A DNA stretch of 64,000 nt from Nymphalis io (taxonomy: Eukaryota; Arthropoda; Insecta; Lepidoptera; Nymphalidae), in assembly GCF_905147045.1 (NCBI RefSeq), contig NC_065898.1:12772001-12836000 (forward strand), given 5' to 3'. Within the stretch, counting starts at the first letter, position 1. Each line of letters opens with the position of its first letter. Below are positions 22,566 through 34,395 of this stretch, piece by piece. A model generated the notes under the pieces. It ran no database searches, was not told where the DNA came from, and saw nothing but the letters and a program-made list of their open reading frames with translations. A program made the translations under genes and the position numbers.

Positions 22566-22866
22566 CTTTTTTTTTTTTTTTTATAGTAAAGGAAGGCGGA
22601 CGAGCATATGGGCCACCTGATGGTAAGTGGTCACCAACGCTCTTAGACATTGGCATTGTAAGAAATGTCAACCATCGCTTACATATCCAATGCGCCACCA
22701 ACCTTGGGAACTAAGATTTTATGTCCCTTGTGCCTGTAATTACACTGGCTCACTCACCCTTCAAACCGGAACACAACAATATCAAGTATTGCTGTTTTGC
22801 GGTAGAATATCTGATGAGTGGGTGGTACCTACCCAGACGAGCTTGCACAAAGCCCTACCACCAGTA
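22566..22866 (-). repeat. Element B, full length and young
   Basis: Complete minus copy from a T-run (the A tail) through GGAAGGCGGACGAGCATATG to GCAAAGCCC-type end (CTTGCACAAAGCCCTACCAC). By eye it differs at one base over about 240 bp from the copy at 58464-58760, in the opposite orientation. The ORF running through it is not a gene. Confidence 0.9.
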
Positions 22867-22939
22867 AAACCTCACGCTAATATAATCTTTGATTATATTG
22901 GTTGATTTTTTTCAATTAAAACTCAAAATATCAGACTTG

Positions 22940-23271
22940 TATATAACGTTGTTAAAAGCCAAGACGGCCCAGTAGTTAGAACGCAAGAATCTTAACCGAT
23001 GATCGTAGGTTCAAACTCGGGCAAGCACCACTGAATTTTCACGTGCTTGATTTGTGTTTATAATTCATCTCATGCTTGACGGTGAAGAAAAACATCATGA
23101 GGAAACCTGCATGTGTCAAATTTCACTGAAATTATGCAACATGTGTATTCCACCAACCCACCTTCGAGCAGCGTGGTGGAATAAGCTCCAAACCTTCTCC
23201 TCAATAAAAAAGGAGAGGAGGTTTTAGCCCAGCAGTGGGACATTCACAGGCTGTTACTGCTATATAACGTT
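22940..23271 (+). repeat. SINE A, full length with 11-bp target-site duplication
   Basis: The insertion 22951-23260 is flanked by TATATAACGTT at 22940-22950 and 23261-23271. It has head GACGGCCCAGTAGTTAGAAC, B box GATCGTAGGTTCAAACTC, and 3' end CCCAGCAGTGGGACATTCAC then AGGCTGTTACTGC. The duplication fixes both ends of the family and shows retroposition. Confidence 0.95.
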
Positions 23272-23711
23272 CGTATTTTTCAAAAACTTTCAAATCGATT
23301 AAAAGAAAATCAAAAGATAGCTTCGGGTTCAATTTCAATATTCACGAATGGTAATGAGACCGCAGTCCCAACCATGAATAGGAATATTTGTTGGCCTTAA
23401 ATTGTTATCCCCAATGCTTGCTTAATACAAAGAGCAAACAGCCCGAACGGACAAACAAGCGAACTATTAATTATATCAAGCCGTATTGATGACACTTTAC
23501 GGTCGTATGCAAATACACTTGCAAATACACATGCTAAATGATATTTTGCTGATTTATGAAGTCAATAAACTAATGCTTTACTTGTTTAAAGTTTTGGGAA
23601 TTGTAATTATTGCTCTCAATAACAAAGTGACATCACTATCATATTAATATTATTATCAAACATTTAATCTGTTTATAATTTATGTATATTTTATTTTTAC
23701 TTTATATATAT
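23272..23711. other. Non-coding stretch
   Basis: Nothing recognised. Confidence 0.5.
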
Positions 23712-23853
23712 AAGGGCCTATGGGCCACCTGATGGTAAGTAACCAACGCCCATAGACATTGGTATTGTAAGAAGTGTTAAATATCGCTTACATCTCCAAT
23801 GCGCCACCAACCTTGGGAACTAATATGTTATGCTCCTTGTGCCTGTAATAACA
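23712..23853 (-). repeat. Element B, 5'-truncated
   Basis: TGGGCCACCTGATGGTAAGT, CCAACGCCCATAGACATTGG and CCACCAACCTTGGGAACTAA; the copy stops at CTTGTGCCTGTAAT. Confidence 0.85.
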
Positions 23854-24000
23854 ATCTGTGTTATGTGTTTGTATTACGTTGTTCATATTTGTTTGTCAGT
23901 AATAATAAACGTTACAATATGTTGAAATAACCTTATTTAATTTTAATCTAATAATTTATTTAATAGAAAGCCAACATGTTTATAATTGTTTATAATTATT

Positions 24001-24262
24001 GACGAGCCGGTTGGCGTGGTTGGTAGATACTTGCCTTTTCACGCCGAAGGTTGTGGGTTCGATTCCCCCCAGGACAGACATTTGTGTGCATGAACATGTC
24101 TGTTTGTCCTGAGTCTGGGTGTAATTATCTATATAAGTATTTATTTACAAAAGAAAAGTAGTATATGTAGTATATCAGTTGTCTGGTTTCCATAGCACAA
24201 GCTTAATTTGGGATCAGATGGCCGTGTGTGAAAAATGTCCCAGGATATTCTTATTATTATTA
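24001..24262 (+). repeat. SINE D, full length
   Basis: Head GAGCCGGTTGGCGTGGTTGG, B box TTGTGGGTTCGATTCC, body GAACATGTCTGTTTGTCCTG, and 3' end AATGTCCCAGGATATTC with an ATT repeat tail. Confidence 0.92.
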
Positions 24263-25431
24263 TTATAATTGAAAAATTTAAAATGAGTAACATTTTCGTG
24301 AGTTGCCTGGAAGATATATAACTAATTAGACATAAGACCGCTCCTTGTACTACACAACTTATTATGAGCATTTGTTTGTACGTATTATTTTCAAATGATG
24401 TACGATAAAGTAAATTTACTGTTATTCCTATTATTTATAATTTATAATACTAGAATGTTCTATAATTCAAGGCTGAGGTTTTACTAAATTTACACCAAAA
24501 CACACTTTGGTTATATCTTATTTAAATATAGAAATTAGATATTTAAATACGAATTCAAGGAAGTAAAATAGTAGGCAGTAATCAAGGTAGCACCAGTTTA
24601 AGCCATAATGCTCAGTTTACACACGAGTCACTTCATATCTAACGGAGAGGTTTCGATTGGTTTCGACAAAGTACATTAGTTGGTATCCCAAATAATGGTG
24701 TAGGTAATGAGCTTACAGTGTAGGAATAGAGCGTACTTGGCTTACTGTTGAATAAGTGCCGTAAATAGTAAAATGCAATGCCAAAATTACTGGGATAGAA
24801 CATGAGATAGAACATCTGTAACGTTACTGAATACTGCGGGTTCAAACCAGCCAAGTATTATTGAGTTTTATATGCTTTATTATTTGTTTCTAATTAAAAG
24901 TAATAGTATCTTGTTTAGTATTAAAATATACCATTGAAATCATATTAAATAATTATACTCATAGCGGTAACTCACATTTATAATATATACATATACATAT
25001 TGTATTTCAACAATCATGAGGGTCTAGCATTGTTAGTATTTACATTAAACCTAGTGTAGCTGTTAATAAAGTTTACCTGCTCATTACCTTCTCGTCAGAC
25101 AGGACCACTTTGTTAGCAAGACAATTGAACCCCTTGGTTTTGAGAAATTCCACCTGGATACCTCCACTTACCACTCACCATACAACTGCCATACATCAAA
25201 ACTTTGTAATGGTGTACTAAATTCGATTGCAACAGTAAGCAAGCTTAATTAAAGTAGAAAAGGCAGCATCTAAGAACTAATAATTGGCTACATATAACGT
25301 TCTAAGACATTCATATTAATAAGTGGAAAAATAACCACAATCAACTTCTTACTAATTACAAAAAAGAATAACGAGCATGCGTATAATTAAGTACGATTCT
25401 ACTAATTTTATCAACAACGTTGGTGAGAGAT
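24263..25431. other. AT-rich non-coding stretch
   Basis: No gene or classified repeat seen. Short ORFs at 24639-24854 (minus) and 25356-25538 (minus) lack motifs. Confidence 0.45.
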
Positions 25432-25585
25432 GGATGGATATTTGTTACTCTTTCACGCAAACAATACTGAATGGATTTGTATGAAATTTGGAAAAGAGAT
25501 AGCTTGTATCCTGATTTAACACTCTGGATATCAAACACCCCCTCCTCACAAACGCGGACGTAGCCGTTGGCGGAAGCTAGTTATC
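25432..25585 (+). repeat. Interspersed repeat fragment (family F)
   Basis: GGATTTGTATGAAATTTGGA, AAAGAGATAGCTTGTATCC and the end ACGCGGACGTAGCCG, GGCGGAAGCTAGTTA are a pattern I recognise from many lepidopteran repeats; class unknown. Confidence 0.5.
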
Positions 25586-26504
25586 TTATAAAATAGTTTG
25601 TCCTAACTCTTTATAAACGCAAAGCTAAAACTGTTGTCTAGACAAGGGTGAAATTTGAATCATAGTTTTATTATATAATGTAAGCATAGCTTATTTTATT
25701 ATATGGAAAAAAAAATTTGATAAATATAACCTTAAGGGAACGAAATGGGAGTGATAACTTTGTATGCATTTAAACCGTTCGAAGTCGGGACCAGTAGCTA
25801 GTTATGAAATAACATTAAATGATGTATGAATATTACTAAACATATAATGGAAATTTCTGTTAACGCTTTAAGTAGAAATGAACAACATTAGAAGATAACT
25901 CGGAGTAAGATATTTAACAATATTAATCTCAGACTTGTTAACAAAAGGGACGTCTTGAAGTTGACTTGTTGCTTACTTTAAGACACGAGTAATTAGGTAA
26001 CAAACATGTGTACAAATAGTTTGGTTTAATGGATAAACAACTTACTCGAAAATATGTCGCTGTACTAAGTCGACTAAATGTTATATCGTTGCATTTTAGG
26101 AATACCTTACCCGTGCTAGGACTTTGAATTGGTACCACCATCTACGTAGCTGTTATTTTACATAATGCATTCTATTATATATATTACGACATATTATTAG
26201 ATGTAAAATTAGTTAATTACAAACATGGAAATTATATCTTAGATCATTCGACAATCATAGTTTAAAATTATAAATATTAAGCGTACAGTGATATCAATGA
26301 TTTGATAGTTGTTTTTTTTTATTATGGACAAGAAAATATTTGCTATTGAAATATTATTATTTAAGCAAAAAGAATACTGAATGTCTTCGAGGAATAACAG
26401 TTTATAAATTTGAAGTTAAAATAAATAGTTGTTCATATTAAGAATAATATATAAAAATAGTAATAATATATTGAATTTTGGCGGATTCAGTTTATGAAGA
26501 ATAC
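25586..26504. other. AT-rich non-coding stretch
   Basis: Nothing recognised. Confidence 0.5.
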
Positions 26505-26605
26505 CTCTTAAAAAACCAGTAGCCGGCCCAAATTTAATCAAAATCGGTTCAGAGATTTACCCACGAAAGCGTTACGCACAGACAGACATACAGGCTGAGT
26601 TAATT
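26505..26605 (+). repeat. Interspersed repeat fragment (family F)
   Basis: AATCAAAATCGGTTCAGAG, ACCCACGAAAGCGTTACG and CAGACAGACATACAGGC resemble a common lepidopteran repeat end. Confidence 0.5.
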
Positions 26606-28070
26606 TCGCATTTATGATGTTTGTATACATTAACACTTAACAATATTTTCATAAAACTTAAATTGGTAAGCTTACCAATGTTTATTTTTTAATTGAATAA
26701 TCGGATTAGAATAATAAAAACGGTGGCCGACAAATATGAAACATCGAAATTGATTTTTTTGAATTTACAATTAAAGAAAACTAATAAATTAAAACATAGA
26801 CTTTATTATTTATTTATTAAGTTATATAGTTATAATTTATTACATAATAAAGTATAGCAACTGAGTTAATATTAAGTTGAAGAGAGCGGCGGCGTAAAGA
26901 AGGAATGACAGAATAAGTGAGCGTCATGTCGTTTGCCGTCACGACATACGATTCCGCCTTATGTATCCTGTATATGTTCTATATACATATTGAAATAATT
27001 GTAATTATTATACTATAATTAAAATATTAAAAACAAAAATATCTCAATTACGTTGTCAACTCAATTAAATTGAAAACGAGCAATGAGTCCAATGACGTAT
27101 TTATTGCGTGAGATGCATCTCGCAAATAAAACATTGAATCACTACTAAATTGAATTCCGTTCTGCGTAATAGAATATCGATCTGTTACTAAACGGTCAGG
27201 GTACTTTGACATGGGCATCATGTAACATTCACGGTTTGGAACAGCCGGCTAAGCCGGCTAGCCTCTCGTTAACACGCCGGATTATATCGGGCTATATGTA
27301 TGCGAAATAGAGACTAGGATTTAGGGACTTTATTTACATCCAGCTATTGGTTCATGTAAAGTGGAATTGATTGTAGTTACCGCACGCGGAGACCTGGTGC
27401 AGCTGTACTGTTCACTTTAAAAGTTCCGCGTTTCAATATTTTTCAGACAAATCAACATGGAGTCGTTTTTGCGTTTATAGTAGTGCATCGTTATCAGATA
27501 TATAAATAAACAAATACTTTATACATATATTTTTTGAATTTTTTTATCGTACTTAATATTATAAACATATTTATAATTTTTTTCAACTCTAGACATTGCG
27601 TAAGGGTATCTCAGACCCGCTTTCATCCCATAAATAACGTACCTTAATTGTAATTCGATCTGATATTGTATCTAAGCCTCGTCTCTACTCTGATATTACT
27701 TTTCCTCTTCAATTGAATAAATATAATAAACGAATATTTTTAAATTTACACACAGTTAAAGAATTAATTTTTTGTATATTTTATTTGGAACTGCAGGAAA
27801 ATATTAACAGACAATGGGTAAAATTATTTATGCTTGAATTGCGAGGCGCGTGCTAGCTGGCACAAACTGGTTTATTTCGGTTTTAGCCACTGTGTTATAT
27901 TACACTTCGGAAAAACGTTTCCGAGCTGATTTATCTTTATTATTTTTTAAATAGAAACCATCAATATCATTGTTTTATATCTATCTATCTATATACAGTA
28001 ATTTTTTTATTATATTTCCTTATAATATTTATTTTAAATTCTATATTCTATTCTAGCTAGCTATGATAAT

Positions 28071-28074
<4 letters not shown>
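26606..28074. other. Non-coding stretch
   Basis: Mostly AT-rich. A slightly GC-richer part at about 26880-26950 and a nested palindrome (AGCCGGCTAAGCCGGCT, about 27243-27259) are the only notable points. No gene seen. Confidence 0.45.

Positions 28075-28104
<30 letters not shown>
28075..28104. repeat. (TA)n microsatellite
   Basis: About 13-15 TA units, next to the 3' end of the SINE A copy that follows. Confidence 0.9.
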
Positions 28105-28107
<3 letters not shown>

Positions 28108-28357
28108 CTGTGCTAAGGCTACTATCCCTTAGAGCAGACGCGTAGAGCGGATTGGAGCTTATTCCACCACGCTATTCCAATGTGATATGTAGCAGAATAT
28201 CAGTGAACTAAGACACATGGATTCTTTATGATATTTTTCTTCATCGCCGAGCACGGGATGAATTATAATCATAAATTAAGCACTTGAAAATTCAGTGGTG
28301 CTTGCCCGAGTTTGAACTCAAAATCATCGGTTAGTGACTGGGCCCTCTCGGCTCTTT
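28108..28357 (-). repeat. SINE A, diverged
   Basis: GGAGCTTATTCCACCACGC, GATGAATTATAATCATAAATT, GTGGTGCTTGCCCGAGTTTG and GGGCCCTCTCGGC are in minus-strand order. Confidence 0.85.
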
Positions 28358-29385
28358 TAAGTATAAATACTGTGTTTTTTTCATTTCATTATTAAATGTT
28401 AAATGTTTAGTTTTCGGCTAAGCTGATATGATTCACACTTTAGGTAGGCGTAGATTAATCGTAAAAAATATAGTTATTGTAACTATATTATAATGTTTAA
28501 ATAAAGTTATTGCGACTTAATCAAAATAATTAAGAACGCGGGATCTACGGCCTTATATATCAGCCACAAGACTAACGAGTTGGTTTAATTATAAATCGTA
28601 TATTAAAGCCTATTAAAGCTTTTCTCAACCTCTAATTTTATTCGAATCTATACAAATGTTATCTCAATACCCATTAAGATTTTAACCTACACGGTATACT
28701 TAGCTAGTTTAACATGAAGTTAGAACCGGGTTAAGTTAAGCAAGAAAGTTAATTTTAAACTCTCGTGCAGTCGTGCGGCGCTAAACTCAACAGTTAAAGA
28801 AATGTGCTTTGAATTGAACATGAACATTTAACTTTAAGCTCAGAAATAATTTAGTTATACGATTCCCAAGATTATAGTGATACACTGTTTAAATTTGAAT
28901 CAAGTTATTTCATACGAGACAAGACAAGAACTCTTGCAAATGTAGAAATATAATATGAAACGAAATTAATAAGTTTAAGAAGGTTTTTGTATGTCTTCAA
29001 AAGTTAAATACAGCTTGCTTAACATTTACTTAGTGTATAAATTGATTGTCTAGTTATTATGCTTCGAAGAGAGATGCTATTGTCAGTCAAGGTGACATAG
29101 CGTAGAACATTTACAGATGTAATATATGGTGTGAATGACGTATTACGACGCCAGTTAGTACATATGCTTACTGTCTGTGGCGCCTTGCACATTAATTTTG
29201 CACGTACTGACTGAAGCCGGGTTTATAATATGAGTGATGTACATCTTGACTTTGGTATGTTTGTATAATTTATTGTGACAATGTATGAAATAATAGTTAA
29301 TAATGATTAATTTATTTGTACTAATATAACGATTAAGTCTTTGAAGCAATCCTTTTGTATGACATATATTAAAAGTTATTGAATT
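28358..29385. other. AT-rich non-coding stretch
   Basis: Nothing recognised. Confidence 0.5.
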
Positions 29386-29590
29386 TCCTGTCAAATATTC
29401 TTAGTAGCAACCCAAAGTCTGGAAGTTGAAAGTGTGTAAGTGATCTTGCGCCTGAAATCTTTCTGGTCATGTGGGATTGCCATCCCATCGGATTATGAGA
29501 GTTAGGAGTGTATCTGTGTTTGCACACACTTTTGTGCACTTTAATATGATATCCGCAGTTGGCAAAGTCGTTCAACAATGGGACATTTAA
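29386..29590 (+). repeat. SINE C body, headless
   Basis: Plus-orientation SINE C without its tRNA head: TCTTAGTAGCAACCCAAAGT, CTGGAAGTTGAAAGTGTG, TTGCGCCTGAAATCTTTCTG, CCCATCGGATTATGAGAG and TTTGCACACACTTTTGTGCA. Confidence 0.85.
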
Positions 29591-30186
29591 AGGATGGTAT
29601 ATTACACATTATATTAATGTCACAATGCTTTTATTGTATAAGTGAGGACATATTATTGTCTAGATATTATATGATTAAGATATAGTCTTTTTAATTTAGA
29701 CGTATAATATCATTACTAAACCTCTTAATAAGTGTGATTACAAAATAAAGAGGTAAATAAATCAAGCCACCACTAGTAACCACGGTCAAAATGCCTCAAA
29801 TGCGGAACAAAATTGGCGTAAACAGGGATAATAGGTACAGAGTGAGGAGCAAGTCGGCCGTGTTCATCCTAAACCAATACGATTGTAGCCGGCTCATTTC
29901 ATTGCACGGCTACCTTGCTTCGATCGGTTTCGTGAAATGTTGGATGACTATCTTCGTTCATTCATTCATTTTATTTATTTATGTTTTGCTCATTCTTTGT
30001 ATTGTGTGTTTGAATAAAAATAACAGTTAGTAAATGTTGTTGCTGACCAATGGCCTTCATACTCTTAGGAGATAGTTTGGAGATTAATGTTTGGTTGGAT
30101 ACATATATTGCAAAATATGTCTGTATGAATGGCCATAAAGGTTCATTTATCTAATTTGTTTTATTATGATTTCAATTTAATGTTTC
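29591..30186. other. Non-coding stretch
   Basis: A 79-codon ORF at 29791-30030 has a hydrophobic C-terminal run but no splice or promoter support; not called a gene. Confidence 0.4.
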
Positions 30187-30235
30187 TGGGTGAGACCAGC
30201 CACTCATCAGCTACTCTACCACCAATCACTTATCA
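30187..30235 (+). repeat. Element B short fragment
   Basis: CTGGGTGAGACCAGCCACTC then ATCAGCTACTCTACCACCAA match the first part of B. Confidence 0.45.
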
Positions 30236-31003
30236 AGTTTTGGTATATATTTACATTGTATACGTAGCTGTGAATATATGTATGGCTACTTGTATCTTAA
30301 AATATGGCGAAAAAATTGCAATGCAATTCTGATGGAAACGCACCAATAAAGAACTATTATTATACTATTTGATGTACGATACTACTTCTCGCAACTCTTC
30401 GAAGTCTGTCGTATCTTTTGATTTCTGTCGGAAGAAGGCAATTCTCACTAATTCTTGTAGACAATTGAACTCAACTACTCCTACCCATAACTCGTGCCTT
30501 AACTAAAATCTCGCCACGTTGGTAACGAGCTGAGAGGACGATTTATTACATCTTATCTTTTCAATTATCTCTTTGCTAGATTCTAATGTGTTTCTTCGTT
30601 TCTGAACTTTGGGAAATCTGGTGACCTAAATACAAATCTAATGTAAGTTTTCCATTTAGATTTTTTATTTGAAGGATTACCGAAAATAATGATGATTGAA
30701 TCTGTGGTAGCGCTTGACGATTCATAAGTACTCGTAAAGGTCTATTTGAATAAAAAAATATTTACATCTAGATTTTGCTTTTTTTGTAAACATCTTATTT
30801 ATCTAAAATTTATGAAGGAACTCGAAGTTTTATTGGAAATTCTTATTAAAAAAATCCTTAGTTTTGTCATAAATATATCACTCATTATATTGTTTCAAAA
30901 ACTTATTTACAATTAATATTAATTTTCCTATCTAACAATCAAGTTTACCATTTATAATAGTTGTACTTAAAACAGTTCAACAAGTATCATTATAAGTTTG
31001 TCC
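30236..31003 (+). repeat. Non-coding stretch with RTE-like 3' end fragment
   Basis: At about 30709-30767, GACGATTCATAAGTACTCG and TAAAGGTCTATTTGAATAAA resemble a common lepidopteran LINE 3' end (local family I). The rest is AT-rich with nothing recognised. Confidence 0.45.
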
Positions 31004-31140
31004 TGCGGTTCGCATCGCGACGACTACAAAGCCTGCTAGGCAAAGACCTACAGTCTGGTCGACTGTAGCCGACTAACCGGCAACTTTCATCGGCTTAAGT
31101 GTGCGATCGACCGATGCCTTTATCGGTACTTCATGTGATG
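31004..31140. other. GC-rich island with nested palindromes
   Basis: CTACAGTCTGGTCGACTGTAG is an 8-bp-arm palindrome. CATCGGCTTAAGTGTGCG and CGATCGACCGATGCC add further symmetry. It stands out from AT-rich flanks. Function and family are unknown. Confidence 0.4.
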
Positions 31141-31322
31141 TAACTTGGTAACATGTGAATAAAGTATGATGTTCATTAAAATAATACTTTAAATATATAT
31201 TACAAAAAATGTTCAAACCTGTTTATTTTATTAATAATTAGTTAATTAATAAATATTAAAAAAATATATATCCATAGCACAATTACAGGCATATTTAATA
31301 ATTATACGTACAGCACAATTAA

Positions 31323-31424
31323 TAATTACAGGCACAAGGGACATAACATCTTATTTTCCAAGGTTGGTGGCGCATTGGTGACGTAAGCGATCTGCCTTCC
31401 TATTCTATAAAAAAACATTGACGT
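31323..31424 (+). repeat. Element B, internally deleted
   Basis: ATTACAGGCACAAGGGACAT, GGTTGGTGGCGCATTGGTGA, then a jump to CTGCCTTCCTATTCTATAAA. Confidence 0.75.
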
Positions 31425-31850
31425 TACTAAATTAAAAAACTTAACGCAATTGGAAATAAAAATTGTACAAAAAATTTCTCAATCGAATGAATAGTACAAA
31501 ACACGCGCGGGATGAAAAAACCAACATAACATTTTTATTTATACAGCATAGATTTTCAGGAGCTTCTGATCCGAGAGGTATTTCCCCATTTTAACAAATT
31601 GATTTCGCGGATTGATCATTAAGTCCACTGCTGATCAAACAAACGAAATGTGACGAACACGAAATCCGAACAATTTGTACTTTATATTTTAAACTGCATG
31701 CAGTGTAATCCGATAGCGTGTTAATTCTGTATTTGTTTTCGAATTTATAACGCGATGCAATAAATAGTTTTGATTGAGTTTGTGAATTACGTAGATTTGG
31801 TAAAATGAGTTTCGTTTCGTTTTATATTTAGCTGCTGTATTAATTAAAAT
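31425..31850. other. Non-coding stretch
   Basis: Nothing recognised. Confidence 0.5.
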
Positions 31851-31985
31851 GTTCACATGGCGCAGTGGATAGAACAGCTACGCTCTACGCTCGCGAGATC
31901 AAATCCAGGAAAATGTTACCTGGTTGGGGTGAAAAAAAACATCGTGAAGGTGAAACAATGAAAAACCTTTCCTTTCTTAAAAGGA
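31851..31985 (+). repeat. tRNA-like SINE or tRNA pseudogene (family H)
   Basis: TGGCGCAGTGGATAGAAC is an A-box-like start and CGCGAGATCAAATCCAGG a B-box-like string 25-30 bp later. AAAAACATCGTGAAGGTGAA follows, as in SINE bodies. It does not fold into a normal full tRNA by eye, so it is not called a tRNA gene. Confidence 0.5.
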
Positions 31986-32212
31986 AGATAGACATTTTCC
32001 GAGAAGCGGGATATTTACATACATATTTGTTACTTTAATCTAAAAAATATAAACACACGAGGCTTTTGTATATCCATTTAATAAAGATTAATGAATTAAA
32101 AATAATTAAAGCACGCTTTTGTTAGTGTATTTAAGACCCATTCGTCATAAAAGATCCAGTCTGGTCTGAACGAATTAAATAAGCTCGAAGTTGTATATTG
32201 AAGTGTATGAGC

Positions 32213-32370
32213 TTGGAGGGTGAGTGAGCCAGTGTAACTACAGGCACAAGATATAACATCTTATATCGCAGGGTTGGTGGCCCATTAGAGATATAAGTGT
32301 TGGTTAATATTTTTTACAGTACCAATGTCTATGAGCGAAGGTACTTACCATACTTACCATACTTACAATA
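32213..32370 (+). repeat. Element B, 5'-truncated and diverged
   Basis: GGAGGGTGAGTGAGCCAGTG, ACTACAGGCACAAG and ACCAATGTCTATGAGCG. The end carries a short TACTTACCA tandem. Confidence 0.75.
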
Positions 32371-32888
32371 TTTTACTAAATATAATATTGTATTGTCATG
32401 CGAATCGAATACACGTTGCCGCTGCTGAAACACTTTGCCAGTTTTTAGCAGCTTTTAGTTGTTAGCAACATAAGTAATAAACTTGAGAGGCTTCTCTTCG
32501 TACGCTAGATATGACGGATTTGTAAAAAAAGGTATCGAATCATTGTCGGTACGCTTAAAATAATTGACTCCAACATGTTATTATTGCTTCCAATTTCAAT
32601 TTTATTGGAAGCAATAATTGACCCGCGTGGCATTTTATTAAATAAATTAACTTTTGCATACCTAAATTTACTTGAAAAGATTTAAATAACGGTACGACAA
32701 TCAGAAGTATGTCGACTTATTTGCATTCTGACCTTATTGGTATTATTATATTATTATTTATTATATATTAGTTGATATTGCTGAATTGATATTATAAGTC
32801 TGTAACCACGACAGTATCGGCATTCTCCATGGCAAGTAACATTTGTGAAACAATCGGTGCCATGATGGTAAAATTATGGGCCACTTTT
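32371..32888. other. Non-coding stretch with a 15-bp-stem hairpin
   Basis: Arms 32580-32594 and 32604-32618 are perfect reverse complements (ATTATTGCTTCCAAT), with a 9-nt loop. No gene seen. Confidence 0.55.
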
Positions 32889-33055
32889 ACTCGGTGGCAG
32901 GGCTTCGTGCAAGCCCGCCTACGTACGACCCACTCATCACAAATTTTATCACCAAACGGTAATACTTAGTATTTTTGCGTACCAATGCCTGTTTTTGTAT
33001 GTTATGGGTGGCGGTGACCATTTACCATCACTTACCATCTGCCCGGCTACCAAAC
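32889..33055 (+). repeat. Element B, internally deleted
   Basis: GGCAGGGCTTCGTGCAAGCC, CACTCATCACAAATTTTATC, then GGTGACCATTTACCATCAC. Confidence 0.8.
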
Positions 33056-34226
33056 TATATTATTATTTTTAGTATAAAATACCATTAAATACATTTAAAT
33101 TATAAAAACGTATAGTAAGAGGAAAGTAGTGTTTACAAAATGCTTTAAATAATTTTGTTAGCAACAAGTATCTTAATAATAAGTATGTTTTGATATTTAA
33201 TTAAATTATAGATACCACAGACTGTTTGTGGTTGTTAAATATTAGTTCGGCTTTTTCTTACTCAGATTTATTCCATTATACGGTAGTGCAATAAATAGAT
33301 ATGACTGAGTTTTTATCTTACAGACTTGTTCAAAATGAGTTGTATTCCACTTTGTTTTATAATAAGCTAATCTATAAGCTGCTCTAAAATGAACGGACGA
33401 TGTTAGCATGTAATTCGAACTTGAAGTTTATAATCGGATGCAAAATAGTTAAGATTGAGTTTTTTAACCATTGAAGTTTATTAATTCGTTCATTTTGTTT
33501 TGTAAAAAGAAAGATGAAAATATTATATATTTATTTTGTTTCCATGAATAATTTTTAGTGTAGATATTTTTAATTTATCAAATAAGTAAATAAGCCCTCA
33601 CTAGGCTGACTGTACAAGAAAACAATTCACACATTAGTTCGTATTGAATATCCCAATTCAATAATATCGTTTATCGCGTTCCTCGGTTTCGTTACGATAA
33701 TAATTGTCGAACAGGCGGACGGACTTACAAACTGTAACAGAATGGTAGGGCCTGTTATGACATACATTATTCATGATTTCAGTAAAGGCTCGCTCATTTA
33801 GATACGCGTTGGCTTCGTTACTTGGTTATAGAAGATGACGTAAGAGAATTAAGAAGTAAAATGTACCGGGAGATATAGGAGAGAAGTAAAACGGATTGAA
33901 AAAGTAAACATTGGTTAATATCAGTAATTATCAGTGAATATAAAAGTACCTTATTTACTGGTAACTCAAGATCGTTATGCCAATAAATCTTAATGTAAAG
34001 CTATCACTGGTTTGAAATATAGATTCTATAAAGGAATTAGAGAAAATGAAGAGTAGAATTAAGTATGGTAGTAAACAAGTGTATTTGTGTAAACTTTTTT
34101 ATTATGTATTTATAATTGTGATAATGTATGATTTTGTGTAAACTATGTATGTGTGCGAGTTTGTAATCGATTGCGATTTATTTATATGATATATTTTCAA
34201 GTGATCTTTACATATATATATTATAA
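33056..34226. other. AT-rich non-coding stretch
   Basis: At about 33995-34040, CTATCACTGGTTTGAAATAT and AGATTCTATAAAGG faintly resemble family I. No gene seen. Confidence 0.4.
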
Positions 34227-34395
34227 GTAGGAGGTCAAGCATATGGGGCACCTGATGGTACGCGGTCATCAAAGCCCATAGACATTGGCATTGTAAGAAA
34301 TTTTAACCATTGCTTACATCTCCAATGCGCCACCAACCTTGGGAACTAAGATGTTACGTCCCTTGTGCCTGTAATACAAAGTACTGCTGTTTTGT
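34227..34395 (-). repeat. Element B, 5'-truncated
   Basis: CATATGGGGCACCTGATGG, CCCATAGACATTGGCATTG, CCACCAACCTTGGGAACTAA and CTTGTGCCTGTAATAC. Confidence 0.85.

Noticed and set aside
22627..22905. 92-codon ORF resembling an 83-codon ORF at 58451-58702 (minus)
   Set aside because: Both are readings through element B, one of the dispersed repeats; the shared peptide comes from the repeat, not a gene family.
31851..31925. Possible functional tRNA gene
   Set aside because: A- and B-box-like strings are present, but no acceptor stem or cloverleaf could be formed by eye; it looks like a SINE head.
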